Assembly: GCF_019112545.1 (NCBI RefSeq) | Contig: NW_025064891.1 | Span: 275,311 to 339,310, forward strand | Direction of reading: 5' to 3' | Length of the DNA: 64,000 bases | Source of the DNA: Guyanagaster necrorhizus | Taxonomy: Eukaryota > Basidiomycota > Agaricomycetes > Agaricales > Physalacriaceae | In this document: piece by piece, positions 38,077-49,266 of the stretch | Position numbering within the stretch: the first letter of the stretch is position 1 | How the letters are laid out: each line of letters opens with the position of its first letter | Notes under the pieces: model-generated | Told to the model about the DNA's origin: nothing | What the model saw: the letters and a program-made list of their open reading frames with translations, nothing else | The model's database searches: none | Position numbers and translations under genes: made by a program

Positions 38077-39041
38077 TCATCCATACAATGTCTGATCATG
38101 CGGCGTCCCAAATAGGCCTTGGTTCCAGCTACTGGGTTGCTTCAATTCCCCAATATGAGACTCTATCCCAGCCACCTTTGTGGCGACGATGGCCAGCATA
38201 TGCGCGTCCGCTCTATTATCGCCTTCCAAGACAAACTGAAGTAATGCCACTGTAGGAATGATCCATTCTCGAGGTAAGGATGCTAGAGTCCGACGCGTCA
38301 AGCCACCTCCAGGAATAAAGGGGATATCCGGCTCGTCATTCTCGTCCTGTGGCCATTGTGGGACCGGAGATGAGTATTTTGGTATCCTTAGATCGCGAAA
38401 TGAGAAAGAAGGAGTGTTTTGGGGTTGGATATAGTAGATCGGTGTCCTATTTAGTATTAACTTGCAGAAAGTCGAAACATCTAGTCTGCACATACATCAT
38501 CTGGGCATCAGTCCTGTTCGACAGGTCAACGCCAGAGAGGAGAATGACAGACGAGACTCTGTATTCAATGAAGAAATTGAGCAAAGCGTCTACGAACTCT
38601 TGTTTTCGTGACTGTAAACGGTCGATGAACTCTGAAATATGTGCTAGAAAGAAGAGGGGGCACCGACTTTGAGTGTTGGAGACCGTTGCTGGAGGACAAG
38701 CAGATCTACATCATCCCTGCCGTATACTTGAAGGTCCAGCTTAGCTCTGTCGTTTTAGATGGACATGTGGATGGACATACATTCAAATGGTGTGCTTATA
38801 CCGTCGTCACCGTCCTCCTTTCCGCCTACGGCAGGAATGAAGAAAGAAGGGTCAAAAGCCCCTAATGAATGGAGAGAAAGCGATGCGATGAGAAGGTCGG
38901 CAGCGAGCTGAGAGACGTTAGCAGTGGATACGATAGGCTGGATACACCTGTGAGTAGATTAATCAGGGTAAGAAACGGAATACAGACAACGATGAGGGTC
39001 TTGTTGAGATTTGCGTTTACTGTTGGTTTGTAGAAAGACAT
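38077..39041 (-). CDS. ADD66: Proteasome assembly chaperone 2 (PAC2/PSMG2/Add66)
   Basis: A partner of PAC1 that scaffolds the 20S alpha ring. The start at 39041 (MSFYKPTVNANLNKTLIV) is followed by an intron and then STANVSQLAADLLIASLSLH and GAFDPSFFIPAVGGKEDGDD. After an intron comes YGRDDVDLLVLQQRSPTLK, then EFIDRLQSRKQEFVDALLNF and SSVILLSGVDLSNRTDAQMM, a conserved block. The C-terminal part has IPFIPGGGLTRRTLASLP and VALLQFVLEGDNRADAHML, and ends KQPSSWNQGLFGTPHDQTLY with one more residue, the usual PAC2 terminus. The usual length of about 265 residues is reached once the exons are joined. It is head-to-head with an FAD monooxygenase over only 80 bases. Confidence 0.9.
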
Positions 39042-39121
39042 GACCGGTCAGTGCAGCGTGTCTTACACTATCATGATCAATCTCACGGCGATGACTAGGT
39101 AATCCCCCCCCCCCCATTGAA
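39042..39121. promoter_or_regulatory. 80-base bidirectional promoter with C-tract
   Basis: Separates the start codons of the PAC2 gene and the FAD monooxygenase. It includes an uninterrupted C-run of about 14 bases near 39103-39116. With so little room the two genes must share core promoter DNA, or their 5' ends overlap. Confidence 0.6.
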
Positions 39122-40850
39122 ATGCCCAAGTTCAAGGTTGCAATTTGGTCTGTGTGAACTATATCTTATCAAACGGTATCTCATGTCGTATTCTCAGTGG
39201 TGGAGGTATAAGTGGTCTTTGCCTTGCGGTCCTCCTCTGCAGAGATCCTAGTATCCAAGTCGACATGTATGAAAGCGCCAGTCGATTCGCTGAGATCGGT
39301 GCTGTCCGTCTGTTCTATGCCACCTGGGCTAGGACCGTTTTCTGATCCTTTACACCACCAGGGAGTGATGATATGGTCGCGGACATGGAAAATCTTAGAG
39401 GCTGTCGGATTGGCAGAAGACTTTTCCCGTATTGCACATCCTCCTCCTGACGGGTCAATCGGTGGCTAAACTTTCCATGTGCGGCATATATATATATATA
39501 CTAAACTAAGCTTTTTGCAGGCGTTGGCTTTGACTACAGACGATCTGACCAGGTTGAGGAAGGGTTCCAATTTCGTCTCGTCGAAATGGCATGTAAGATC
39601 TTCATATACCTCGTTATCTTCTTTGTTCTGACATGCTTCTCAGACGGATGTATTCGTTTCCATCGTGCTCATTTCCTTGACGTTCTGGTCAACCGTTTGC
39701 CTCCTGGAGTAGCACACTTCGGTAAACGACTAGCTGCTTACTCTGACGATTCCGAGGCAGAAACCATAACATTGAACTTTGCGGACGGAACCACAGAGGC
39801 TTGCGACTTACTTGTAGGCTGCGATGGCATAAAGTCTACTGTCCGCAAACAAATGTTTGCTGAGGAAGGCGGACATGATCCTGTGTTCACAGGAACGATT
39901 GCATACAGAGGTCTTATTCCTGTATCAGCCCTTTCTTCTGATGGAGCGGTTCATCGTACTGTTTCTACACCAATGATGGTGATTCTTTCACCGTGTCGTC
40001 AAATTGTTTTCTCATTTCTCCTGTAGTATTGCGGCAAGGACAAGGTACAGGTGGATAGTCGTATATGCGTTCATCACCAACATATTGCAGCACATCGTCA
40101 GCTACTCGATTTCACAAGGATCCGTTGTCAATGTCATCACCTTTAGGTCTGACCATGAGAGGGAGGGTTCCACCTACCCTGATACATGGGTGACAGAATG
40201 CTCGCAGCAAGAGCTTCTTGACTGCTATTCTGGCTGGGAGCCGGAGGTTATTGAGATGCTTCAGGTCAGCATGCATCTCTACCCACTCTTTCTGGGGACT
40301 GACATGCTGACAGCATATTGAAACCCCCACGCGCTGGGCACTGCATCATCTGCGTCCTTTACCTCGCTTTGTCAACAAAAAGGTGGTATTAGTTGGGGAT
40401 GCAGTGCGTGTTATCGGACACATCCCAAAACATCCTTCTGATCTTGTGGGCTGCTTGAAGGCCCACGCGATGTCGCCCCACCAAGGTGCTGGTGCTGGTC
40501 AAGCTATTGAGGGACGATGGTTCTTTGTTACATGTGGTCCGCCATTTTCTGACATGGTCTCTTAGGATGCCTTCGTTCTTGCTCGTCTGCTTAAGATCTG
40601 TACGTTATCAACGCTTCACCTTGCATGCGAGGCTTATCAACATGTCCGACTACCGCTTGCTAACCGGGTTCTCCGTGGGTCTTATGAATCTGGAATGATG
40701 TACGAGTTCACTAGCGAGTTTGGGGATGACTATCCCAGACTCGGACCTGCTATAGAGAAGCAATGGGCTTGGATAGATGAGACGGACCCAGTAGAGGTTT
40801 TGCAACGGGCAGTGGACTATTATGACTCGTTGTTGTTGTCGGATACATAG
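39122..40850 (+). CDS. FAD-dependent monooxygenase (salicylate-hydroxylase-like)
   Basis: A class A flavin monooxygenase that would hydroxylate an aromatic substrate using NAD(P)H. The start MPKFKVAI at 39122 joins to the dinucleotide motif CGGGISGLCLAVLL and DMYESASRFAEIGAGVMIWS. Later exons read GFDYRRSDQVEEGFQFRLVE, GCIRFHRAHFLDVLVNRLP, and the second FAD/NAD motif DLLVGCDGIKSTVRKQM (DG motif), followed by FTGTIAYRGLIP. The GD motif VVLVGDA joins AHAMSPHQGAGAGQAIE. The C terminus, from DAFVLARLLKICTL to DYYDSLLLSDT, closes at 40850. The intron after QAIE lacks its donor GT: the expected position, 40512, reads GG. Only a downstream GTTACA donor, adding five residues (GRWFF), keeps the frame. 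The physiological substrate cannot be read from sequence. Confidence 0.85.
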
Positions 40851-40852
40851 AT

Positions 40853-42009
40853 TTACTGCTTCAGCTTCTCGACTAATTGAGGTATCACTTCGTACAAATC
40901 GGCCACAAGTCCGACGTCAGCAACCTGGAAAATCGGCGCATCGGGGTCCTAAAAGTGATTGACAAACGGTTAGTCGGTATGAATTCGCAAGACAACGTGA
41001 AATGTACTTTGTTCACGGCTACAATAAGTTTTGAGTCCTTCATTCCGGCCAAGTGTTGAATAGCACCAGAGATCCCGAACGCCATGTAAAGCTTCGGCGC
41101 GACAACCTTGCCTGTCTGGCCCACCTGCAACGAGTTGTCTGCGTAACCCGCATCAACAGCGGCGCGTGAAGCACCGACAGCAGCACCCAAAACGTCAGCT
41201 AACGGATAAAGCGTGGCCTGGAATGTTTCAGCGTTCTTCAAAGGACGTCCGCCAGAAACGACTCGACTCGCGACACCAAGGTCTGGACGATCGGACTTGG
41301 TCAGGGAGGTTTTGACGTGCTCAGTGGGTGAGTCTGAAACAACTATGGGGTCCACTTCTTGGACGTCAACGCTTGCGTTGTCGTCGGACGGGGCTGCGAT
41401 AAAAGAAGTCCCTCTGACGGTAAAGAACTTGATGGGTATTGACGAAGATGCCTTGACTGTGGCAATGGCATTTCCGGCGTAGATGGGACGGGTAAAGGTG
41501 GTGTTGTTTGAGGCAGCGTCGTGCTCAAGGGAAGTGATATCGGAAACTGCAGGAACATCGAGCTGAGCGGCTACGCGGGGCAGCAATGACTTGGCAAAGG
41601 ACGACGTTGCTGAGACGACATGAGTGTATGGTGTGCTTCCTAGGACTGCGGTGAGAAGAGGCGAGACTGCCTCTGGTACTGGTGCTGAATAGAGCTCGGA
41701 TGTCGAGTGCAGCAGCCCTGTCAGACCTTTGAGTCTACATCTCTCTGTTTAGCATGTAACCGACAGCATCTTGGCATATGAAACAAACTTTTTTGCCTTG
41801 TCCACCACGGACGCTCCTTCTGGACCCGATATGATGAGACCAGTAACTTGACCACCCAAGTGGGTCGCGGCGGTGAGGGCAGATAGAGAGCCCGAATCTA
41901 GGACGCCTGCACGATGCTCAAGCAAAACAAGGGCATGCGGCGAAGCTGGCGTTGCGTATGCACGGACCAGAGGGCGACATGCACAGCGCACGGCTCCGAG
42001 TCGCAACAT
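40853..42009 (-). CDS. ETFA: Electron transfer flavoprotein alpha subunit, mitochondrial
   Basis: Matrix flavoprotein subunit that passes electrons from acyl-CoA dehydrogenases to ETF-ubiquinone oxidoreductase. The start at 42009 gives a basic presequence, [20 protein letters not shown], and then [20 protein letters not shown]. After an intron the middle has [20 protein letters not shown] and [12 protein letters not shown] sequence, then [20 protein letters not shown]. The C-terminal FAD domain has [40 protein letters not shown] and [20 protein letters not shown]. It ends with [20 protein letters not shown] and one or two more residues at 40853. All ETF-alpha FAD-binding elements are present. 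The stop codon lies two bases from the stop of the convergent monooxygenase. The promoter is shared with PEX5. Confidence 0.95.
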
Positions 42010-42197
42010 GGGGAGTGAAAGGGAGAAAGTGTTTGGGTGTTTGGGGCCGAGTCGGCTTTCATCGGACCAGTACTTTTCTGCATTCGGAGCGGGGCAGTAA
42101 TCACAAGCTCCGCTACCCCATTCTCTCACGGTAGCGGTCTGCTTAGGCATATTACCCATCAGCTCTCTTTTCTGACTATCATTTTCTTCTGCCCACC
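42010..42197. promoter_or_regulatory. Shared ETFA / PEX5 promoter
   Basis: 188 bases between divergent start codons of a mitochondrial fatty-acid-oxidation electron carrier and the peroxisomal matrix-protein receptor. I see no motif that I can name with confidence, such as an oleate-response element. Confidence 0.5.
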
Positions 42198-44526
42198 ATG
42201 TCATTCCAGTCGCTCATTTCTGGTTCTGAATGTGCTGCGCCTGCAAACCCGCTCAACCAGGTCCTGAAGCATACAGACGGTGATCGCAGTCTACAACAAG
42301 TACGATTGCTCGAGTCTTGATCAGAAAAACATCATTCATTGGAACTTTATCATAGGATCGTCTTGCAGGACCGTCAACATCAAGGGTGAGCAGATATTCG
42401 TCTTGCATCCGGCTCCAAATTGATCAATTCTAGCTTCAATTTCTGCCGACAACGTCAGCCCCCGCTGCCAATGAACAAGATCTTGCCCTTGCTCGCCAGT
42501 TCTTCGAAGCAAATGGTGATAGTCCGGCGTTGCGACCCGCTTTTTCTATTCCCGGACCCTCTTTGACTGGTCCGGCTCCACCAAAGTTCAATGAAGCATG
42601 GGTAGCGGAGCAACAGGCTCGTATACGACATTTTGAAGCCCAGAAGGCTCAGAGTGCTTGGTCGACAGAATTTGGGTCGTCTAAATTCCTCCCTCAGAGT
42701 CCGTCTGCTCCTCAGAGCCTCGTCGCACCACAAGATTGTAGGTCGATCTACGATCTGCTTTACATTTTCACTAACGAAAACAGTCCAACAAAATTCGTCA
42801 TATGGCCCCTCTATGAGGATATACGATCCACAAATGACGAGAATGTATGGGATGGGCATGGGCATGAATATGAATATGAATATGTACCAAGGCCCTAGTG
42901 CAAGTTATGTGGTGGACCAGGACAAAGGGAAGGCGAAGAGTCGAGACGCTGACTTCGATGCTGCTTTTGAGCAGGCGGCCTCTCTCGTCCCAACCCAGGC
43001 GACCGAAGCCCGAATTGTTGAAGTTGAAGATGTGGCAGATCTCAACAAGGCTTTAGAGCAAACACATCTGCAACCTACCCTAGTAGAGCCTGGAAATGAT
43101 TTCAGAAAGTACGTGAAACAGAATTTGCATTTTTCCCATTGCACAGGAAGGCCAATTTTATTTCAGGGTATGGGACCATCTACAAAATTCAGATCTTCCA
43201 CCGCCGAAGGAAGATCAAGCCAAATGGGAAGCCGAATTTAATCAACTGATGAATTCACAGCGAGAAGCCGACCTTGATTATGACTTCAGTAAAGTTATAG
43301 AGAATACATGGCAACAGGGTGTGGATAACGACCGGCAAGAAAATGTAGGGCCCGAACCAATCAGGTTCGATAGTGAGGGGATACCTATCTTGGGCGACTA
43401 CATTTTTGGTATGAGCAATTTTTCTTTAACATCATTCGGTGACACAAAAGCCTTTATAGAACCTAACAACAAATATCTAACGTCGACATCGACCAGCTCG
43501 CCCTTGGCGGAAGCTAAGTCACTGCTTGAAAGGAATGGGTCTTTATCAGAAGCCGCTCTTCTCCTCGAGGCCGCTATACAGAAAGGGGATCTTGGGGAAG
43601 GCGGATATGAGACTTGGATATTGCTAGGAGAAACTCGTAACATGGATGAACGGGAGGAGGCCGGTATGCGCGCCTTGATGGAAGGAGTCAAGAGGGCTGA
43701 GGCTGCTGGTGCTGCTGGTGCTGGAATGCTGGTAATGTTATGGTTTCCTGGACCTGATTGTCATTCATCCAATCCATAGTCCCTTGCAATATCCTTTACG
43801 AACGAGTCATACGAAAGGGCCGCCCATACCATGCTCCTTCGTTGGATAACTGCTCGATATCCCTCTCATCATGTCCCTCAGGACACTTTCCGAGCCACAC
43901 AGCATACTGCATGGGACGCTAACAGTCGAATAACGGAAGTCTTTCTTGATCTCGCACGAACGCAGCACAACCGAGGTGTCATGGAAGCAGAAGTACAAAT
44001 TGCTTTGGGTGTTCTGTTCTACTCTACAAACGACTATGACAGGGCAAAAGATTGTTTCCAATCTGCGCTTTCCTTAAGACCGCAGGACTACCTGTTGTGG
44101 AACAGACTGGGATCATCATTATCCAATGGAAATAAACCGGAGGAAGCTTTGGGTGCCTATAGAGAGGCTTTGCAGTTAAGGCCTACGTATACGCGGGCAA
44201 TATACAATGTGGGAGTGGCCTGTGAGTTTCGCTTACCCAGCATATTATACAGTCACCCATAATTACCCTAGGTTTGAACATTGGTGCACATAAAGAAGCT
44301 GCTGAGCACTTCCTGAGTGCTTTGTCGATGCAAGAGCAGAGCGCTGGAGAAACCAGTGACCAATTATGGTTCACGCTTCGTAGAGCTTTGATGTCGATGG
44401 CAAGTAACGTCTCTAGACCACCCTTTCTATATTCTAATCTTCACGTAGGACCGTGCGGACCTTGCTGACCGGGTCAAGGCGGGGACGAGCCTTGAGTCTT
44501 TTCGCAGAGAAGGTTTCGATTTCTAG
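42198..44526 (+). CDS. PEX5: Peroxisomal targeting signal 1 receptor Pex5
   Basis: A cycling receptor that binds the C-terminal SKL-type signal and docks at the peroxisome membrane. The start is [20 protein letters not shown]; Cys12 is the conserved N-terminal cysteine used for export ubiquitination. DRSLQQDRQHQG follows over an intron. Diaromatic-type WxxxF motifs are seen at [21 protein letters not shown] and WEAEFNQLM (the last slightly degenerate). The C-terminal half holds the TPR repeats, including [60 protein letters not shown] and [18 protein letters not shown]. The last intron (44400-44448) uses a GC donor (GCAAGT), giving the end [20 protein letters not shown] plus EGFDF. About 10 exons. 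The order of domains and the ending are typical of fungal Pex5. Confidence 0.94.
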
Positions 44527-44779
44527 TGTCGTAATGTCTGCGCAGTCTACAATGTAAAACATGCGAGGTTCCGAAATGTGTCTACCTTGATTGGTTCGCT
44601 GGCGGTCCGAATACACACACACGTGAGGTTATCACGAGAACTACAGTGGTTACTTAAATACGGACGTTATCCGATTGTTATTCCTATATGCTCTTCCTAT
44701 TCTGCCTGCTATGTCGGTCGAAATGTCAAGCTTTTAACGCCCTCTTTCATGAGATACTGATGAACTGATTATTTTACAG

Positions 44780-47700
44780 CCATACCATCCCGAAAGCTTT
44801 GACAGCCGAAGTCAAGTCAAACAGAATCTCATGTGCTGTGACACAAGTAAGTAGCAACCAATTTCTTATTTGTAGCTAATCCCGCACAGGATAAGGTAAA
44901 GTCTCATCGCATGAAAGATCTAAAAACTGTCAGGATTGACTCCAACTGGAGGCTCGAGGTGGAGCGCAAGCCATGCGTAAGTCGAGAATTTCAAAGCTTG
45001 GTGTGTGACGTACTTATATGCCAGCCAGTTTATGCCGTCGGATTGACGGAGGATGACATGGACAAGCCACAAGTATGGCCATTCTCTATCGGTGCCAGTC
45101 AAATACTCTGACATGCCTTAGATCGGAATCTCTTCGGTATGGTGGGAAGGTACGTGCTCTTCGTGTATACTACTATTATCACTCTTCGACCGGTTACATT
45201 ATCTCATCAGGGAATCCGTGCAACTCCCATCTTGTATGTTGCATTCGTTTCCAACGAGAATACTGGACTGAAACGTAACCGCATAGCTCGATCTTGCGAA
45301 ACTTATCAAAGCAGGATGCAAAGATGAAGGTCTCGTTGGACTGATATTCAACACTATTGGCGTGAGGTAGTACAAGATTTTGGGTAATTATGATGCTCTG
45401 AACTTTTAAGTATAGCGACGCGATCACAATGGGCACTGATGGTATCATGTTTTGGTTTTGACAGCAGTCCACTAACACCCAAAAACTGACTCTCTGTAAT
45501 ATCAGGCATGCGATATTCGTATGTCCTACTTATCTCGTGCGCCAGTTATGATTTATAACCAGGAAACTAAGTCTTCCTAGTCGTGACATTATTGCCGACT
45601 CAATCGAAGCCGTATTTACCCCTCCGATTTTTACATTATATGTCCGGCGCTGATTCTCTGAGCCTCCAGGTCGTTATGGTACGTGTTTAACAGTTAACTC
45701 AAGGAAAATCTCAACCAAGGAAGGCGCAACACTACGACGGGAACATATCCATCCCAGGATGCGACAAGAATATGCCAGGTTGTCTAATGGCTGCTGTGCG
45801 TCACAACAGGCCAACAGTCATCGTGTATGGTGGTACAATTCAGGCTGGAATACGACATGTAGGTTCGTGTCTTGTTTCTCATAGTTGCATGTATGCCCTA
45901 CTCAGTTGCATCGAGATTGTCCTTCCATGGGTTATAAGAAAGGTGGAACCGTCAACATCTCTGACGCTTTCGAGTCCTATGGTACGTGATCCATAAGCTG
46001 AACTGAGATGGGCAGTTTTACGATCTTACTAAGGGGCGTTTACTATTGGTCAAATTAGTGACGAGGAACGATTTGATGTCGTTCGTCATGCTTGTCCTGG
46101 CGCTGGGGCTTGTGGTGGAATGTATACGTACGCCGTCAAAGAATCACTGTGTTGACGTCCTCTTCACCGTTCTCACTGCAGCGCTAATACCATGAGCTCC
46201 GCGTTAGAGGTTCTTGGCATGTCTTTGCCATACTCTTCGAGCACGCCCGCGATTTATCCAGGTGAGTGGATTATCTTCTGTCGCAAACAATATGACACGC
46301 CCTGTTGTAGAGAAAGCGCAGGAGTGTGCCAAGGCAGCGAAGTATCTGAAGAAGCTGCTGGAGCATGATATCAAACCCAGGCACGTCACTTCAAGGTGTC
46401 GGTCTGCTTGACATTCATTCCGCTAATTAAAGGGACATATTGACCCGCCAATCTTTCTTGAATGCCATAGTCATAGTCAATGTACTCGGTGGCTCGACGA
46501 ATGCAGTGAGGTCGCTCTTTTTCCGTACGATGTAACACGATTCTAATGAGGGCAGGTTCTTCATTTCTTGGCTATGGCCAGAGCAGCAAATATCGAGGTG
46601 CTCTTGTCAACGTTAACTTCTGCTTGAAGTTAACATTTGTTTCAATGTAGCTGGCAGTGGACGACTTTCAAGCGATTTCTGACAAGACGCCATACATCGC
46701 AGACCTCAAGTAAGGTTCACACCCAACATGGTGACATACTAATTTTCCGTAGGCCGTCCGGGAAGTATTACATGGAAGATGTTCACCGCGTCGGAGGCAT
46801 CCCTGCGATACTCAAGTACCTTCTTAATCATACTGATCTAATCGACGGGTCACAACTTACGGTAACCGGGAAAACTCTCGCACAAAACTTGGAAGACGTT
46901 CAGGAGCTTTCTTTTGATAACCAGGATGTTATAAGGAAACTTGACAATCCTATCAAGAAAACTGGTCATCTAACGATCCTCCGAGGCAATCTTGCACCGG
47001 GGACAGGAGTTGCAAAACTCACTGGGAAGGAAGGTCTATGTTTCAGGGTATGTGGCGCTCTTCGCTTCTTTGGAATTACGCACATCTTCCCGCAGGGCAC
47101 GGCCAAATGCTTTGATAGGTTAGCTCCTTATTCAGTTAGCCATCATCTTTACTAAGCTTCGGCTGTAGCCTTGAAGGATTCTTCCCTGCACTGGAAGCTG
47201 GCGAGATCAAGCCGGGGATGGTGTTGATATTCAGATATCAAGGTCCCAAAGGTGGGCCCCAATGAATGTCGTAGGCATCCATCTTGACAAAATGTGGTTT
47301 CTCTACAGGTGCACCGGGAATGCCAGAGGTGTGTTTCCAGTAATCTTTGTTGAACTCTGCTTTTGATGAAGGGCGTGATAGATGCTAGGTATGAGACATG
47401 TCATTCGCTCGCAGTTGTCTTTTTTGACACCAGTGGCGAAGGGCCAACCGCTGCTCTTGCGGGTGCCGGTCTAAGTACAAGCACTGCTTTGATTACCGAC
47501 GGAAGATTCTCCGGTAGGCGTTGCGCAATTCTAGGTCTAGAAACGTCGACAGGATTTTGTAGGAGCGAGTCGAGGTTTTATTATAGGTCATGTTGTTCCA
47601 GAGGCCCGCCTCGGAGGACCTATTGCTCTGGTCAAAGATGGAGATCTAATTGTCATAGACGCTGAGAAGAGGACGATTAATTGGTTAGTCAGTGAGGATG

Positions 47701-47875
47701 AACAGGAAAGGCGCAAGAAAGAATGGGAGGCTTCGGACAAGAAGGAGCTGAACGTGAAGAGAGGAATCCTATTCCGATACGCAAGGGATGTTGCGGCAAG
47801 TCGGGTCACTGACAGAATCCATTTTCATGACTGACGTGCTCATAGCCGGCCAGCGTTGGAGCATACTGTGACTGA
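44780..47875 (+). CDS. ILV3: Dihydroxy-acid dehydratase, mitochondrial (ILV3), 5' end unresolved
   Basis: An Fe-S dehydratase of branched-chain amino-acid synthesis. After a presumed presequence exon that I could not fix (in 44527-44779), the frame reads [97 protein letters not shown] and [20 protein letters not shown], containing the cluster cysteines. Then follow [96 protein letters not shown] and the end [13 protein letters not shown]. The gene is broken by more than 20 introns. These include two with GC donors (46381-46432 and 47796-47845) and exons as short as 9 bases (45670-45678) and 13 bases (45506-45518). Every join needed is in phase with the family. Confidence 0.92.
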
Positions 47876-48002
47876 AATGTGTGATAGAAAGCCAGGGGTA
47901 ACTTCATTAAAGAATACAATAAAACGATAGTGCTGTCACAAAGAAACCCTTCTAAGAATATGAGACAGCTTTTCGAAATTGGAGACTCACGATGTCATGT
48001 TG

Positions 48003-48660
48003 TCAGTGGTCCGAGTCTCCAGCTTGCTCCCGCTCTTCATCACGAAGGAGGGGTTGATCCTGAGCCACAACTGCAATATCAGAACGAGAGTGAGCCGGGT
48101 TTAAACGCTCTAATTCTGAAGATTTCTCCCGTTCAGGGAAAGCGTGCTCGCCTGGCTTCCGTATTCCGATGAGGACCGCAGGGTCAGGGGGGATGATAAT
48201 TTGTTCTTCTGGTTCCTTAGGCTTCTTGGGCTTCTTGGGAGTAGCAAGGCCAGCCTCTACGGCACGTTTCGCTTTCTTTCTCTTTGACCTTTTTATGAAG
48301 TATATCGTGAAACCGATGATCCAAGCTAAACCCATCAGACCGCCGCAGATACTGCCTGCAATAATGGGTGTTTTGGCCTTTTGCCTGGGCGATATTATCA
48401 GCATCTAAGAGTGATACAGTATAGGAGATTTTTTACCCATGTAGAGAAGCGGCTTCAGATGAAGAGACATCACGGATGGCATTGAGGGTACGGGTAACTG
48501 CCAGAAGAGACGGGTGATGAGCATCCTTGGGGTCGAGAGAAGGATACACGGACCATAATTCAAGGCAGGCATAGCTTGTTAGGGAATGGGGGGAGCAATA
48601 GTAGTTGGTATGCGAATTTCGAAAGAAATTTACAGGATCATGGAAGTGGCACGTTAAGTA
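48003..48660 (-). CDS. Small single-pass membrane protein with Cys-rich ectodomain (5' exon missing)
   Basis: Two exons are supported. The upstream one (from 48660, after a TGTAG acceptor) reads CHFHDPVNFFRNSHTNYYCS, TSYACLELWSVYPSLD and LLAVTRTLNAIRDVSSSEAA. An intron ending GCCCAG (about 48389-48438) leads to AKAKTPIIAGSICGGLMGLA followed by WIIGFTIYFI, a transmembrane helix, then a strongly basic stop-transfer segment KRSKRKKAKRAVEAGL. The tail is Lys/Pro/Glu-rich and ends REQAGDSDH at 48003. The likely topology is a luminal or outside N terminus and a cytosolic basic tail. The signal-peptide exon should lie in 48661-48900 but could not be placed. The pattern of short ectodomain, one helix and charged tail is common in agarics; no function is known to me. 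Confidence 0.62.
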
Positions 48661-49266
48661 CTACAGACAATTGGTGGGTAGCAGCGGCAATTGTTGGCAT
48701 GACGTTATGTGACATCCAAACTTAGACGCTATCCCAACTTCCGCTTTCTCTCCAGAAATGTAGCCATTCCGTCTGCTGGCCCAGCTAAACATTCGAAAAA
48801 TATACACGTCAGGCTCATTCATGTCACATCCTCTACATAGCAAGAAATCTTGTTTAACTTTTTATAAAGGTTAAACAAGTATTGTATCCCTGGAGGAAAA
48901 CTCTATCGCATGCCTGGGGGCTGGTTCCAGCCTAGTCTTGAGCTTGTTAAAGATTATTTATCAAGATCCTTGGTAGAGCAAGACTGCCAGACGATACGCA
49001 GTATTGACAAGTTACTATCTTAGTGTATATCATCATCATTACTGTACGGTACAGCACCGAACCAGGTTGGATACAAGAATACCTTTCCGTCGTTCAGTGC
49101 TCGACTATGGAAATTCTCTGGACTGGGTGGCCTAGCATTTGTCATCCATAGCAAGTTCCGGTCTTTCGTATCTGGAAGACGTGCTCTTTACTTGCATGAA
49201 AAGTCTTCAGTTAACATATATTCGCGGAGAATATATATCTAGTAGCGACCTAGGACAACAGATGTA
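48661..49266. other. Intergenic with an inverted repeat
   Basis: About 600 bases containing the likely missing first exon of the small membrane protein (minus strand) and the 3' UTR of the Ap4A phosphorylase gene. A clear inverted repeat lies at 48849-48879 (annotated separately). No tRNA could be folded here despite a B-box-like GGTTCCAGCC near 48922. Confidence 0.45.
48849..48879. repeat. 10-base inverted repeat with 11-base AT-rich loop
   Basis: CTTGTTTAAC (48849-48858) and its reverse complement GTTAAACAAG (48870-48879) flank a T/A-rich spacer, a perfect stem. It could be a hairpin in a transcript or a small element remnant. Confidence 0.85.

Noticed and set aside
48915..48935. tRNA B-box-like GGTTCCAGCC
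   Set aside because: No A box at the right distance and no acceptor or anticodon stems could be drawn.
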